Positions 33,030 to 43,689 of a DNA stretch of 64,000 bases are shown here, in pieces. This stretch comes from Hirundichthys speculiger (Eukaryota; Chordata; Actinopteri; Beloniformes; Exocoetidae), in NCBI GenBank assembly GCA_018398805.1, contig JAGFBZ010002129.1, forward strand, positions 620,001 to 684,000, read 5' to 3'. Position 1 is the first letter of the stretch. Every line of letters begins with the position of its first letter. A model generated the notes under the pieces. That model had not been told where the DNA came from, ran no database searches, and worked only from the letters and a program-made list of their open reading frames with translations. A program made the translations under genes and the position numbers.

Positions 33030-33670
33030 CATTTAGATATAGATTTTTTAACATTTAGATATAGATTAACATTTTTAGATTTAATATTTAGATTTACATT
33101 AACATTAGATTTAGATTTAACATTAGATTTAGATTTAATATTTAATTTAAGATTTAACATTTAGATTTAGATTTAATATTTAGATTTAGATTTAACATTT
33201 AGATTAGATTTAACATTTAGATTTATAGATTTAACATTTAGATTAGATTTAACATTTAGATTTAGATTTAATATTTAGATTTAATATTTAGATTTCATTT
33301 AGATTTAGATTTAATATTTAGATTTAGATTTAACATTTAGATTTAGATTTAATATTTAGATTTAAAATTTAACATTTAGATATAGATTTAACATTTCATA
33401 TAGATTTACATTTAGATTTAGATTAATATTTAGATTTAACATTTAACATTTGGATTTAGATTTAATATTTAGATTTAATATTTAACATTTAGATTTAGAT
33501 TTAATATTTAGATTTAGATTTAACATTTAGATTTAGATTTAATATTTAGATTTAACATTTAACATTTAGATTATATTTAATTTAGATTTATATTTACATT
33601 TATATTTAGATTTAACATTTAGATTTAGATTTAATATTTAAATTTAACATTTAACATTTAACATTTAGAT
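33030..33670 (-). repeat. TAAATC-type minisatellite, right arm
   Basis: Inverse of the left-arm array, read here as GATTTA and AACATTTA units. The two arrays differ slightly in unit order, as expected from slippage after duplication. Confidence 0.9.
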
Positions 33671-33803
33671 TTAACATTTTAAATAATTTATGTCTCAAAT
33701 GTGTGTAAAATGAGCTAAATGTGAAGAAAATGAGCTAAATATTGAAAATATATCAGTTTGAAAACTGTAATCAAGTTTTTACATTCGGCACCCCATACAT
33801 CTG

Positions 33804-35014
33804 TATCTGACTTGGTATGAATTAAATTAACCCTTGGAGTTTCTGGTAGTTTGCTTTGTTAAAACTCCGATATAATTGTTGATCGCAGGAGATACTAAGT
33901 TGAATTAAAGTGTTCATAACAAAACAGTGTATGTTTTGATTAAATCACCCACAGAATTCCACCCTGAACTTATATGTTAATATGGAAACACAGCAAGACT
34001 GTAGAAAATGAAAAAAAAAAAAAAGTGTCATAAAAAAGCTGAAATGACAGAAAAGACCTTTTCGACTTTGACAAACAGATGAGACTATTACTTAGATGAG
34101 CACAGAAAAATCTGACAGCCCTAATGGAGCCCAGGATTCGACGTCGAGGGGAGTCGCCGTGTAACAGATAATTCAGCCGTAGCTTACGAAGCGTCACGTT
34201 TGATCCTTTTCCTCCATCCTGTTGTGCCGTGCGCACACAGTCCACACAAAACCCGGATTGGACGGGCTCATTTGGATGCTGCAGCTCATTAATCGGACCT
34301 GCTACAGACTGTCATAACAGCGTTGTAGCTTTAGGAAACAGATTTAATAGGACTGTAACGGGTTTGTTTAGAGATGAAACATTGTTAAGCGGAGTGAATG
34401 AGGCAAAACTGAATCAACATGAAAGGTGTTTTGTGATTTTGGAGCACACATCCAGTGTTGGAGCTGAAATGCTGAAAAGGCACTGATGATCAGTCGTGGA
34501 TTTGAGGCTTTCTCTTATTTGCCTGGAAATTAGTTTGGGCGGCGTGACAGCGAGAGACAGAAACTGAAAGCAAGATTAAAGGCATTAAAGCTGACAACTC
34601 TTGTTAAGATGTAGACGTTAGCGTGCCAGCAGGCTACACGCTAACATGTTGTGCTCGCTGTCACCTCACAGAGAAGCCAGCATGGCTTTTGCCCTGTTTG
34701 CCAGCTTTTTGCATAAACATCATTTTAATTTACCATTAACGCCAGCCTTTATGTAAAGAAAGCTTTCCTCATGATGTTCTGTCCTTTTTCATCTTATCAG
34801 AACAGAACGAGAAAAGGGAATACTTCTTGTTCTTCTTTTGACATTTCCCTTTAAAGGGTTCAGAAATGTTATGTTCCGCATCGGGTAAATGTATGGAAAT
34901 GATGCATGTGAAACTAAATATCTACAAATAATAAGGGCGCGCAGTTTTGGGGTGATTCCTGCTGGTGAACTGGGAATAAGGACCTAACAGACAAAATTAT
35001 TCTTATTTTAAATA
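33804..35014. other. Unassigned stretch
   Basis: No gene recognised. A small perfect 8-bp hairpin (TTAGCGTG ... CACGCTAA) lies at 34619-34645. An A-tract lies near 34010-34024. Confidence 0.45.
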
Positions 35015-35016
35015 TA

Positions 35017-35349
35017 CAGTCATGGAAAAAATTATTAGACCACCCTTGTTTTCTTCAGTTTCTTGTTCATTTTAATGCCTGGTACAACTAAAGGTACATT
35101 TGTTTGGACAAACATAACGATAACCACAAAGATTGCTCATAAGAGTTTTATTTAAGAGCTGATATCTTACCATTTTCCGTGGTTTTCTTGATTATAACCT
35201 AAATCACTTAAGTTTTTACATCATTTTATGCATTCAGTGTTTTCTTTTCTGTCTGTTTTAGTCACATGATGACGTTTAGTGGTACCAGGTATTAAAATGA
35301 ACAAGAAAGTGAAGAAAAAATGGTGGTCTAATCATTTTTTCCATGACTG
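35017..35349 (+). mobile_element. Tc1/mariner-type MITE, copy 1
   Basis: The element starts CAGTCATGGAAAAAATTATT and ends with the near-perfect inverse AATCATTTTTTCCATGACTG. It is flanked by TA on both sides (35015-35016, 35350-35351), the target of Tc1/mariner elements. The second copy at 40414-40781 is inverted relative to this one and about 35 bp longer: an internal segment between GCATAAAA and GATGTAAA is missing here. No transposase is encoded. Confidence 0.85.
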
Positions 35350-35517
35350 TATGATATGGCTTGTTGTTGTCACCTACCTTTTTTGGTCTTTTTTGTTCAT
35401 TTCCATCCCTGTCACTCCCAGAAAAAATCTTACCATCTTCATTCATTTTAATTGCACACGTATTCTGTCTTCTTACACTTCACCTTCACCTCTCTAGTTT
35501 CTCGCACATATCTGCAC

Positions 35518-35791
35518 TAGAGATGCGCGGATGACATATATTTTAACCCGCAACCGCTTCTTAAAATCTCTATCCGCCCGCTATCCATTTGCAGGAACGT
35601 TTTTTCACCAATTTTCAAAACCGAACCTCCTTTTTAATAATATGTAAAATATTATTTTCTTTATTATTATTGAGTGCTTCAACCGCAACCCGCCCGAATT
35701 TAATTAAAGTATTATTTTTTGACGAGTCATCCGCCCGATATGCGGATTATCCGCTCCGCCCGCGGGTGCGCGGTTCAACCGCGCATCTCTA
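35518..35791. mobile_element. Short hAT MITE with perfect 8-bp target duplication
   Basis: The ends TAGAGATGCGCGGATGAC and (inverted) TAGAGATGCGCGGTTGAAC form terminal inverted repeats. ATCTGCAC flanks both sides exactly (35510-35517 and 35792-35799). The element is 274 bp with GC-rich ends (CCGCCCG motifs in both orientations) and an AT-rich middle. The 8-bp duplication places it in hAT. Confidence 0.85.
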
Positions 35792-35799
35792 ATCTGCAC

Positions 35800-36640
35800 C
35801 TCTTCATGTTGTCTTCCACTGTGCTCTCACCGCACATCACAATATCATCTATAAACTTCATAGTCCATGAAGACTAGCATCTTACCTCATCTGTCGACCT
35901 ATCTGTCACCACGGCAACAAGAAGGGGCTCAGAGCCGATCCTTTCCGCAGTCCCACTTCCACCTGAAACCACTCTGTTACTCCTACTCAATCACAATTCC
36001 TCTGGTGCTTTTTCTAAATCTACAGAGACAGAGCAACTTCTTCTGACCATCCTTATACAAGGCAAAACTAACTATACAATGAGGGAAACTTTAATGTAAA
36101 TTCTTTTTTCCTCAGCTCAAGAAGGCTTTAGAAATGAGTTTTTGAAGTTCTGCAGTGAATTCTTATGCTGAAGAACTTGATATAATTCATAATCCTCTTT
36201 AACTAATGTACTCTGTATTTCTGTTGGCTTAGTCCTTCCACCTCTGTTTTGAATTATAATAACAAAGGCCAGATGATTTATTCCTGCTCCTTTTGTAGAG
36301 CTCTCTTTTCTCCAACCTGTCTCCAAGAGAAAGCAGTGATGCAACGGGCTGATATCAATATCTGTGCCTCTGTGAAGACAGCGCCGCACAGATAAGATGC
36401 TCACAAGTGTACAGAGGCGAGGGGCTCTACTGTGGGGCGAAGACAGATAAAAAAAAAAAAAAAAATAGAGTCAAGTGAAAGAAATAATATGAATAGCAAC
36501 TTCTGAATAACGGCAGTGCCCAACATAAAAAAGGTACTTCAGCGAACAAACACTTCCTACTGAGAACTGGAATTGTGTTTTGCGTGCACAGTCTTTTTAT
36601 CTTTGTTTTTCTTTGACATACACATACAGTCACATCATGC
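35800..36640. other. Unassigned stretch
   Basis: No gene recognised; A-tract near 36452-36466. Confidence 0.45.
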
Positions 36641-36641
<1 letters not shown>

Positions 36642-36688
<47 letters not shown>

Positions 36689-36710
36689 ATATATACAGTA
36701 TATATATAAA
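36642..36710. repeat. (TA)n microsatellite
   Basis: About 70 bases of alternating TA with one or two interruptions. Confidence 0.95.
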
Positions 36711-36814
36711 AACAATGTGCTTGTCACAGTTTATCATTATCAATAATAATGTGAAAACAAAAAAAAAAGTGAATCTTAAGGAGTCATCCTGGCAGGAATA
36801 AGTTCTGAAAGTGA

Positions 36815-36980
36815 TGACCCTGTTTAGACCTGGTATTAACATGCATTGTAGCAAATCAAATCACTGTAATGCTAATGCTAATGCGAGGTCTGAACACGTT
36901 CCAGGACGGACTCAGATCTGATCAGTTAGGACACCTTAGAAGGTGGTCTGGGACGTTTACATCTACATTGTCCTCATAGT
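36815..36980. mobile_element. Possible MITE terminus (GTTTAGACCTGGTATTAACA type)
   Basis: The opening CCTGTTTAGACCTGGTATTA and the later GGTGGTCTGGGACGTTTACA resemble a fish MITE family with CCTGTTTACACCTGGTATTA ends. I did not find the opposite terminus or a target duplication. Confidence 0.3.
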
Positions 36981-37139
36981 CTGAACACAAAGGTTAAAGG
37001 TTTCAGGGGCTAGCGAGTAAGCTAACACCACTGGCTTAGCCGATGACTCATTTGACTGATTTTGCCAGTAAATGACTGCACTAAAGCACTTTTGATTTAA
37101 GTCATTTGATTTCCTCCCCGTGTTTGTGGCAGATCTTTC

Positions 37140-37415
37140 CTTTTATTGTTGTTATGTTTAAGGTCATGTCACAGCATGTCGATTGGATTTGAGTCCAGAC
37201 TTTGACTGGGCCGCTCCAAAACCATCATTCTGTTTTGTTTTTAAACCATTCAGAGGTGGACCTGCTGCTGTGCTTTAGATCATTTTCCTGCTGCATAACC
37301 CAAGCGTGCTTGAGCTTCCATTCACTCATCCTTCAGGATTTTCTGGAAGAGCAGAACTCACGGTTTTATCGATTGCAGAAAGTCGTCCAGGTCCTGAAAC
37401 GGCAAATCAGCAGTC
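37140..37415 (-). pseudogene. Tc1-type transposase fragment, catalytic region
   Basis: The minus strand reads SWVMQQDNDPKH-like sequence here altered to WVMQQENDLKHSSRSTSEWF, then KNKTE and, after a frame break, VLERPSQSLDSNPIDML. These are the second (Asp) and third (Glu) catalytic blocks of Tc1 transposases. The second-block Asp is replaced by Glu (QQEN) and the final Glu by Asp (NPID), followed by a stop. The family differs from that of the 61021 copy in its RSTSEW linker. Confidence 0.75.
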
Positions 37416-38850
37416 TCTTTCTGATTGTTGAATCATAAAGGCTGACCGTAATGAGGCGAGGGTTAGGTTGGTATAAATAGCTTTTTTTCCCCTTAATAAA
37501 TGAAATCATCATTTAAAAAAACAGCTTTTTGTATTTATTCAGGTTGTCTTTGTCTGATATTAAAATGCGTTTAATGATCAAAAACAAGTGCTAAATAAAG
37601 TTAGGAAAAATCTTTTGTTCCGGCTCTACTTTGTCTCGTTATTTCTGTCTTCCTCTTCTTTTTTTTCTTGTTATCTCCAGCTGCTGCCTCTGACATTTAA
37701 AAATGACACACTTCGCATTGGGTGTCCGTAGGCAGAAATGGCGCGTGTTGATTTGCATACAGAGTAGGAAGGTCAGGTCCAGGGCTGGACCGAGACACTC
37801 AGGTGTCCCATGATTTATTTGTTCTGTGGACATCTACATCTCAGTTTGGGTATATGGATGTTCTTTTTTCCTTTTAATATAATTTATATTTGTTTCATTA
37901 TTCTAATTTTTTATTTTTAAGTTTTTGCAACTGGTTGGAACAGGGAAAGGATTTTTAAAAAAGGTGCAGGATTAAATGTACAGCAATTCAACTCAATTCA
38001 ATTCAATTCAATTGTGTTTATTTTGAACATGATTGTGTAATTAACAGACCTGCTTGAACATACTCTGCAGAAAACGTCGTCTAAATGTAAAAAAGAAAAG
38101 AAAAAAGGCATGTGACAATATATATTTTGATCATGGAGGAATTACAATAAATAACATTTGTGGGCTGACCAAGACAGCAGGGTGAGGCAATCTGGAAATA
38201 TAAACAGGAAAAAGAGGAAAACCTCAAATGGAGGGAAAAATAATAAAACTGCTAAAGTTGTCACACATTCATGAGAGCAAACCATCTGTAAATGTTAATA
38301 TAAATAGCTACAATTTAAGGTTTTGGTCAAATTGAAATCAGCAGGAAAACTTCAAAGCTCAGAGCAAAGTGAGTCATGACTTGATACCCAGATCCATGAT
38401 TGATGCTGTTGCCGACTTCAGACCAGAGAGTTTGGAGATCTGCTGTCAAGTTACATCGATCTGGTCACTTTTAACAAACTATTGTTATTTTTTTGACCCT
38501 GTTCTTTTATGTTTATGCTTTTTGACATGGAGCAACTTTTCTTTACCCCTTTTGCGTCACTGTGGAGATTCAGTTTTGTGTCACAACAAGAAGATTTGAT
38601 CCTGTATTTTCATCAAATCAAGCAGCTGCACCGTCTATTGGGTCGGCTACGCCTGAGCTTCAACTTCAGAGCGCATATTTTCCAACTACGTAACATATTT
38701 GAAGACATTAATCATCTCTAAATACAATTACATCATTCTTGCTCCAAAAGACTTCTGGATCAGAGTCCCAGAGACGGACGAGACCAGAGTGGGATCGCTT
38801 GGCCTTGATGGCCAGTCCCAGTATTTCAGCAGAAACACTCTCAGCAACTT
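37416..38850. other. Mostly unassigned; LINE-tail-like AATTC repeats at 37986-38020
   Basis: Repeated AATTC units followed by GTGTTTATTTTGAACATG resemble a fish retroelement 3' tail read inverted. No gene is recognised otherwise. Confidence 0.35.
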
Positions 38851-38854
38851 TGAA

Positions 38855-39080
38855 CACGTCAGTGGAGGGTTGATGATTGTTTTTGGGGACCTCACAGTCA
38901 CTGAGTCGACCTTGAACTCCTCTGTGTGCCGGAATATTCTAGAGCCAAAGTTGGAACCATCTACAGCCTGGCTGAAACTGGGTCGTGCAACAGAACCATC
39001 GTCTAAAACACACCAGCCATCTACATCAGAAACATCAAACCTCAGAATGGCCTTGAGTTCAGACCTCAACCTGATTGAAA
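38855..39080 (+). pseudogene. Tc1-type transposase fragment interrupted by a LINE tail
   Basis: The plus strand matches the second half of a Tc1 transposase: GGLMIVFGDLTVTESTLNSS (block preceding the second catalytic Asp), ILEPKLEPSTAWLKLGRAT and LSSDLNLIEI (the SPDLNPIE block). The segment with the second Asp is lost and the frame is scrambled. The match stops abruptly at the AATTC-repeat tail starting about 39076. Confidence 0.6.
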
Positions 39081-39200
39081 TTCAATTCAATTCAATTTTA
39101 TTTGAGTAGTGTCTGTTACAATGTCATATGTCTCTAGGTGCTTTACAGAGACCCAGAGCATGACCCCCAAGCAAATATCATTAACTAAAATATTAAATCC
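39076..39200 (-). repeat. Retroelement 3' tail (AATTC units plus TTTATTTGA)
   Basis: AATTCAATTCAATTTTATTT followed by GTGCTTTACAGAGACCC-type sequence is a common fish L2-type LINE or SINE tail read on the opposite strand. It abuts the Tc1 remnant exactly, so it probably inserted there. Confidence 0.55.
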
Positions 39201-40340
39201 AATCAAGCATAATGGCAAATAAAAAACTGCATTTATCTTCTATTGGATAGGATTTTATTATATTTGCACACAGAAAGCAGCTAGGATTAAATTTGTGACG
39301 GTACTGCAGTGAACTAAGATGCTATAAATAATGCAAATGACCAAATCAAAAAGATTAAGTTAAATTAATATAATAACTACAATATTAGATGGTTCAAGAA
39401 CTGGGGTGGGTGGGTTAGAACGAATAATTAAAATTAAGTAGGGTCTATTTTCCTATTGAGGAGAAGTGATGTTGAAAATCCCCACAAACCCGCAGCTGTT
39501 ATTCAGTCTTGATGGTGTCTGAGCAGCAGATAGGCTCGTATCATCCTCTGCTCTCAGGAAGTCCCCCATGAGTGCCTCGCTGGTTTGTTCTTGCCCACGA
39601 TTCTCCTACAGGGGGCTTGCTACAACACAAGGCATACTTGTCATAGCTGACGGCGGATCATCAATAAGGTTACAGAGCAGCAAAACAGATGCTGGCTGAG
39701 GGCGCCGTCCTGGAGAGAACAGCTAATCACAGTCTCTGTGGGGAGGAGGGAGGGAGCAGTCTGTCTTCTGACACTATCTGCATACTCCCACACACACAAT
39801 CCCGCCAAGCCGACAAACAGCAGGCAGACACCCCTCCACAGACACGCTCATAAACGTGTCTCCAAGAACAGGGATGTGATGGAGGAAACATGCGTGTTAT
39901 TACCCTTCCCGCTGTGTCACTTTCGGTTTTTAGCTGTTGTGTGTTTGCCCAGATCCCAAAGAGAACGGCACGGTTGGTGAATGCAAACGCATGATGGTCT
40001 GTGGCCTCTTTGGCTCTGCAGCATTTCAACACAGTCGCAAGCAAATGTAGGTTTTTACAGTCAGGAGCTGGATGAAAACTTGAGGCATTTTATGGAGGTG
40101 CCATGGCAACATTGATTGGGATTAAAGGAGACGTTTCTGAAAAGATCATAAAATTTATAATGTAACATTTCATGAGAGTCAAGCAGAGAAATGCATTTGT
40201 CTCGCTAAAATGACATTTGCTGAGCTTCGGCCAAGAAGCCAGTGTTTTTGTGAAAGTGCAGAAGTCTCATTTGCTGCAAGCAATTTAACATTCTGGCATT
40301 TCAGCACAGGAATAGTAGAAAAACACAAATTCAATTTCTA
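39201..40340. other. Unassigned stretch
   Basis: No gene recognised. Both strands are open over short parts of 39730-40040 without family motifs. Confidence 0.45.
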
Positions 40341-40352
40341 ATGCTTTTTGTA

Positions 40353-40353
<1 letters not shown>

Positions 40354-40412
<59 letters not shown>
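40354..40412. repeat. (TA)n microsatellite hosting a MITE
   Basis: Alternating TA runs from about 40354 and resumes at 40782-40802 after the MITE, so the MITE landed inside the tract. Confidence 0.9.
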
Positions 40413-40413
<1 letters not shown>

Positions 40414-40781
40414 CAGTCATGGAAAAAAAATTATTAGACCACCATTTTTTCTTCACTTTCTTGTTCATTTTAATACCTGGTACCACTAAACGTCATCATG
40501 TGACTAAAACAGACAGAAAAGAAAACACTGAATGCATAAAAGCAGTGTTTTTGGCAGTACAACGCCATAGCTATTGATGTAAAAACTTAAGTGATTTAGG
40601 TTATAATCAAGAAAACCATGGAAAATGGTAAGATATCAGCTCTTAAATAAAACTCTTATGAGCAATCTTTGTGGTTATCGTTATGTTTGTCCAAACAAAT
40701 GTACCTTTGGTTGTACCAGGCATTAAAATGAACAAGAAACTGAAGAAAACAAGGGTGGTCTAATAATTTTTTCCATGACTG
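40414..40781 (-). mobile_element. Tc1/mariner-type MITE, copy 2 (inverted)
   Basis: It has the same termini as the copy at 35017-35349 (CAGTCATGGAAAAAA... and ...TTTTTTCCATGACTG) but in reverse orientation. At 368 bp it keeps an internal segment (AAGCAGTGTTTTTGGCAGTA and on) that copy 1 lacks. It is flanked by TA within a TA microsatellite. Confidence 0.85.
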
Positions 40782-40802
40782 TATATATATATATATATAT
40801 AT

Positions 40803-41133
40803 CTGTTGTGACAACTGCATATCGTCACACATCAGCAATGATGAGACAGCTAATAGATTCAAGAAAGTAAGGACGAGAGAGAGACAGTGAGTGACGAGCA
40901 AAAGTAAATCTTGTTAAGTGCTGTCAAACCTCCAGACGTATGGTGAAACCTCTCAGTTAAAAAGATTAAAAGTTCTTTTGTCCTATCTTAAAAGAATAGA
41001 CATACACGGTGTATGAGTAGATTAAAAAAGAGTAGAGAAGATAGATGAGTAGATATAAAAAGAACTGGACAACATTTCTGTGACATCACTCATACGTTTC
41101 TAAAGTGTGATTTTGAAGCCAGTTTCTCAAACC
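40803..41133. other. Unassigned stretch
   Basis: No gene or structured repeat recognised. Confidence 0.5.
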
Positions 41134-41250
41134 ATCCATCCATCCATCCATTTTCTATACCCGTTTCATCCTCTGAAGGGTCACGGGGATCTGCTGGAGC
41201 CTATCCCAGCCGTCTACGGGCGAAAGGCAGGGGTACACCCTGGACAGGTC
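41134..41250 (-). repeat. SINE 3' tail (inverted)
   Basis: CATCCATCCATCCATTTTCT, GCTGGAGCCTATCCCAGC and GGGGTACACCCTGGACAGG are the inverse of the tail at 25690-25812. Only the 3' part is present. Confidence 0.75.
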
Positions 41251-41940
41251 AGTTTCTCAAACCTCTGGGGGAATATAAGACGAACTGGATAATCCCATGA
41301 CGTTGCCCATAGGTTTTTTTACCCAGTGGTTTTCAAGCCTCTTTTTCCTCGTACTGCGAGGTGCCGAGATGCCTAAGTTCAGTTAGAGTTCGCTATTTTA
41401 GCTTGGCTGGTTTAGCTTATGTTAACGCAGGATGATAATTCATATTACATGACATTCATTCTGATCATATCACATATCATATGCTGCTGCCAAAATGGCA
41501 TCCAAAACGCCAAAACTGACTAGCAGAGCTCTGCTGGGACCCGCCAGTCACGGGCTGTCAGTCCCCCGGACGATGCGGGTGATAGATGTTTTTCAGTCGA
41601 GCGAGCCTACCACAATCATTCCACGTGTCACGGGGATGATTGACTGCAGGTCCAAGCATGCCTTTGCTTGGACGGGTTCTGAAATGATCCACCGTCTCTC
41701 CTGGCTCCTTCAACAAAGCCTCGCTGGGGAGCCGCCAGCGGACATTCGCAGCACAACTTCCAATGTCGTTTCATTGGACATATCGCAGATGAATGTTGCG
41801 TTTAGCCGACGCTTGGCGAGCTTCTTCGCTAAGCTACTTCTTCAGACCCTTCCAGACTGACCCACAGCCAGTCACGGCAGTCTGTTAGAACAATTAAAGT
41901 ATTCTCTTTTGAATAAGTGACTGTGTTTTTTTAAGTCCCA
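41251..41940. other. Unassigned stretch with a 121-codon open frame
   Basis: The plus strand is open from 41495 (ATG) to 41860. The translation has no motif I recognise, no signal peptide and no membrane segment. It may be chance or a broken element. No splice or promoter context supports a gene. Confidence 0.3.
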
Positions 41941-41941
41941 C

Positions 41942-42437
41942 ACTGCTGTGGGATGGCATCAAATTCTTCAACCACATTTGCTGCAAGTCAGCCAATGCGG
42001 TTGTGATGGTCACTCTGGCATGAACAACATGCCCAAGCTGTAGAAGTGCTCAGCAGGGTTGATGTCAGGACTGCTGGCAGCTCAATCCATCCTCTCCGCT
42101 CCCCAACAGGGGCTACCTGACGACTGTGGAATATGATTTCTCAGGGGGCAGAACTCACATTACAACTCACCGTCAGTATAGATCGATTCCTTGCCAAATT
42201 AATGGGTACACACCCTGAAAATTCTTCTGAGGTAAACAGCGTTGACGTTCTTCCCTGTTTTGTCCTTACCCTCGCACTAAATCCGTGCCCTCAAATCAGT
42301 GGGAGTTTTGAATAGTCTCGTTCATAACAAGAAGTTTTTGTATTTTCCAAAAGCATCAAATGTAGATGTAATAACCGGTTTCGACTGGTGCTGCCTCCTA
42401 GAGGATAGCATTTTCCCAGTGCTCAGGTAGCCCCTAT
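41942..42437 (-). mobile_element. Tc1-like transposon remnant, left piece
   Basis: The words CCCACACTGCTGTGGGATGG, CAAGTCAGCCAATGCGGTTG and GTCAGGACTGCTGGCAGCTC belong to a Tc1 family in which, read inverted, they form the C-terminal half of the transposase. The piece ends at 42437 where a hAT element interrupts it, and continues at about 43200. No complete terminal repeat was found on the left. Confidence 0.65.
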
Positions 42438-42445
42438 CTTAGAGG

Positions 42446-43191
42446 TAGGGATGGGAATTGATAAGATTTTTCCAATTCCGATCCCATTATCGATACCGTT
42501 TAACGATTCGATTCTTTATCGATTCTCTTATCGATTCTAATTTGGGGAAAAAGGAGAACTAACTGTTTTATTGGCATCAATTTTTTTTTTACTTAGAAGT
42601 CACCAGCTTACAAACTCAACGGCGAGGTCAAAAGAGGCCCAAAGCCTGGATAACATGTTAACTGTTGTAATATGTAACTGTGCAAATACACAAGAATGTG
42701 TTAACATTTTACTAACAGATTTTTCCTAATAGAAATTTAAAAAAAAAAATCTCCTTTCTAAAAGGGTATATGAGCTCACTAAGCACTCGAAAATAATAAT
42801 AAAGAAAGATAAATACTATCAAATACAATGGAACAGTGCATAGTGCAAATCTGCAAATACTATGAAGAATTAACAATTCTTTTGCAGTAAAAAATAAGCA
42901 TGTCTGCTTTTTCAGGAAGGATACGTGATCTTTCTGGAGGTAGGTAGTGAGCAGGAGCGAGTGCTGCCAGCCTCTCTCTCGTCACGGTCATCTTCTAAAT
43001 GTAATGCAGAAGGCATTTGTTTAATAGAATAGCGTTAATATATAGTGTGTTTTACAAAGAAGCACATCAGCAGTGGGATAGCTACTTACCAGAGTTGCCC
43101 TCCGTAGTAACCACAGAGGTGATCAATTCCATGGAATTGAAATACAAGGAACCGGTTCTTTACAGAAACCGGTTCTCAATTCCCAACCCTA
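42446..43191. mobile_element. hAT element nested in a Tc1 remnant
   Basis: The left end TAGGGATGGGAATTGATAAG and the inverted right end TAGGGTTGGGAATTGAGAAC are terminal inverted repeats. The flanking 8-mers CTTAGAGG (42438-42445) and CTCAGAAG (43192-43199) agree at 6 of 8 positions, consistent with an old 8-bp duplication. TTATCGAT-type words near the left end and GGAACCGGTTC-type words near the right end are typical of this fish family. The 746-bp interior has no transposase frame. Confidence 0.75.
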
Positions 43192-43199
43192 CTCAGAAG

Positions 43200-43560
43200 A
43201 CGTCTCTGATAAGCCCCCCTCTGTTGGGGTGAGTGTTGTAATCTTGGAGGATAGAGTTTGGTCCCAGACAATGGAGATATTTGATTTTGATATTTCTCTG
43301 CATTGAGATTGCCTCCAGTGATGACAAGCCTCATTTTTCCATCGAGGGAGATGCTGCACCACAACATCACACTGCCTCCACCAATAGATGTTGCTTTATC
43401 GGTGCACCAATCACCAAAGCGCCCTTCGCATCCTTTCCACAGACAGAATCTGCACTTTTCATTGAACGTAATGTTCTTCCACATGCTCAGGACAATCAGG
43501 TGTCTGATTGTCATCACCTGGGTGTAGCTGAAGCGCAAAACAAGGGTCAATAGCAACAGT
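43200..43560 (-). pseudogene. Tc1-like transposon remnant, right piece
   Basis: The minus strand encodes GGGSVMLWCSISLDGKMRLV, the block between the first and second catalytic residues of Tc1 transposases, and the preceding CTDKATSIG. It resumes the family seen at 41942-42437 on the other side of the hAT insertion. An open frame continues to 43685 but the last part is not Tc1-like. Degeneration (Cys in place of Gly in the VMLWCSIS block) indicates an inactive copy. Confidence 0.7.
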
Positions 43561-43689
43561 AAAGAAAAGCTGTTTTTGTTGACACTGACAGAAAAGATTT
43601 TGACAAATCTTTCATGGGTGCAACCCACATATTCAGCTCTGCTGCTCATCCCACAAATGCATGTTCTGTACAAATGTGGCACCATTCAA

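Larger units (their letters stand above)
31719..33797. mobile_element. Foldback element, 2.08 kb, with 6-bp target duplication
   Basis: The two halves are reverse complements. The left arm (31719-32581) starts TATGGGGTGCCGAATG; the right arm (32906-33797) ends CATTCGGCACCCCATA. The outermost ~129 bases match perfectly in inverse, and the innermost ~118 bases (TGTCGCCGAGTGTAAAGCGG onward to GAAGAGGGCTT) match with only one or two differences. Between them each arm is a long run of TAAATC/TAAATGTT-type units, inverted between arms and of slightly different length. CATCTG flanks both ends (31713-31718 and 33798-33803); if the terminal TA is counted as host sequence the duplication would be read as CATCTGTA on the left. 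A loop of about 324 bp holds an L2 LINE piece. No transposase is encoded. This is a foldback-type DNA transposon or a hairpin MITE of a superfamily I cannot assign. Confidence 0.85.

Noticed and set aside
41495..41860. A 121-codon plus-strand open frame starting with ATG
   Set aside because: No recognisable domain, and the surroundings are decayed repeats; kept only as an unassigned stretch.
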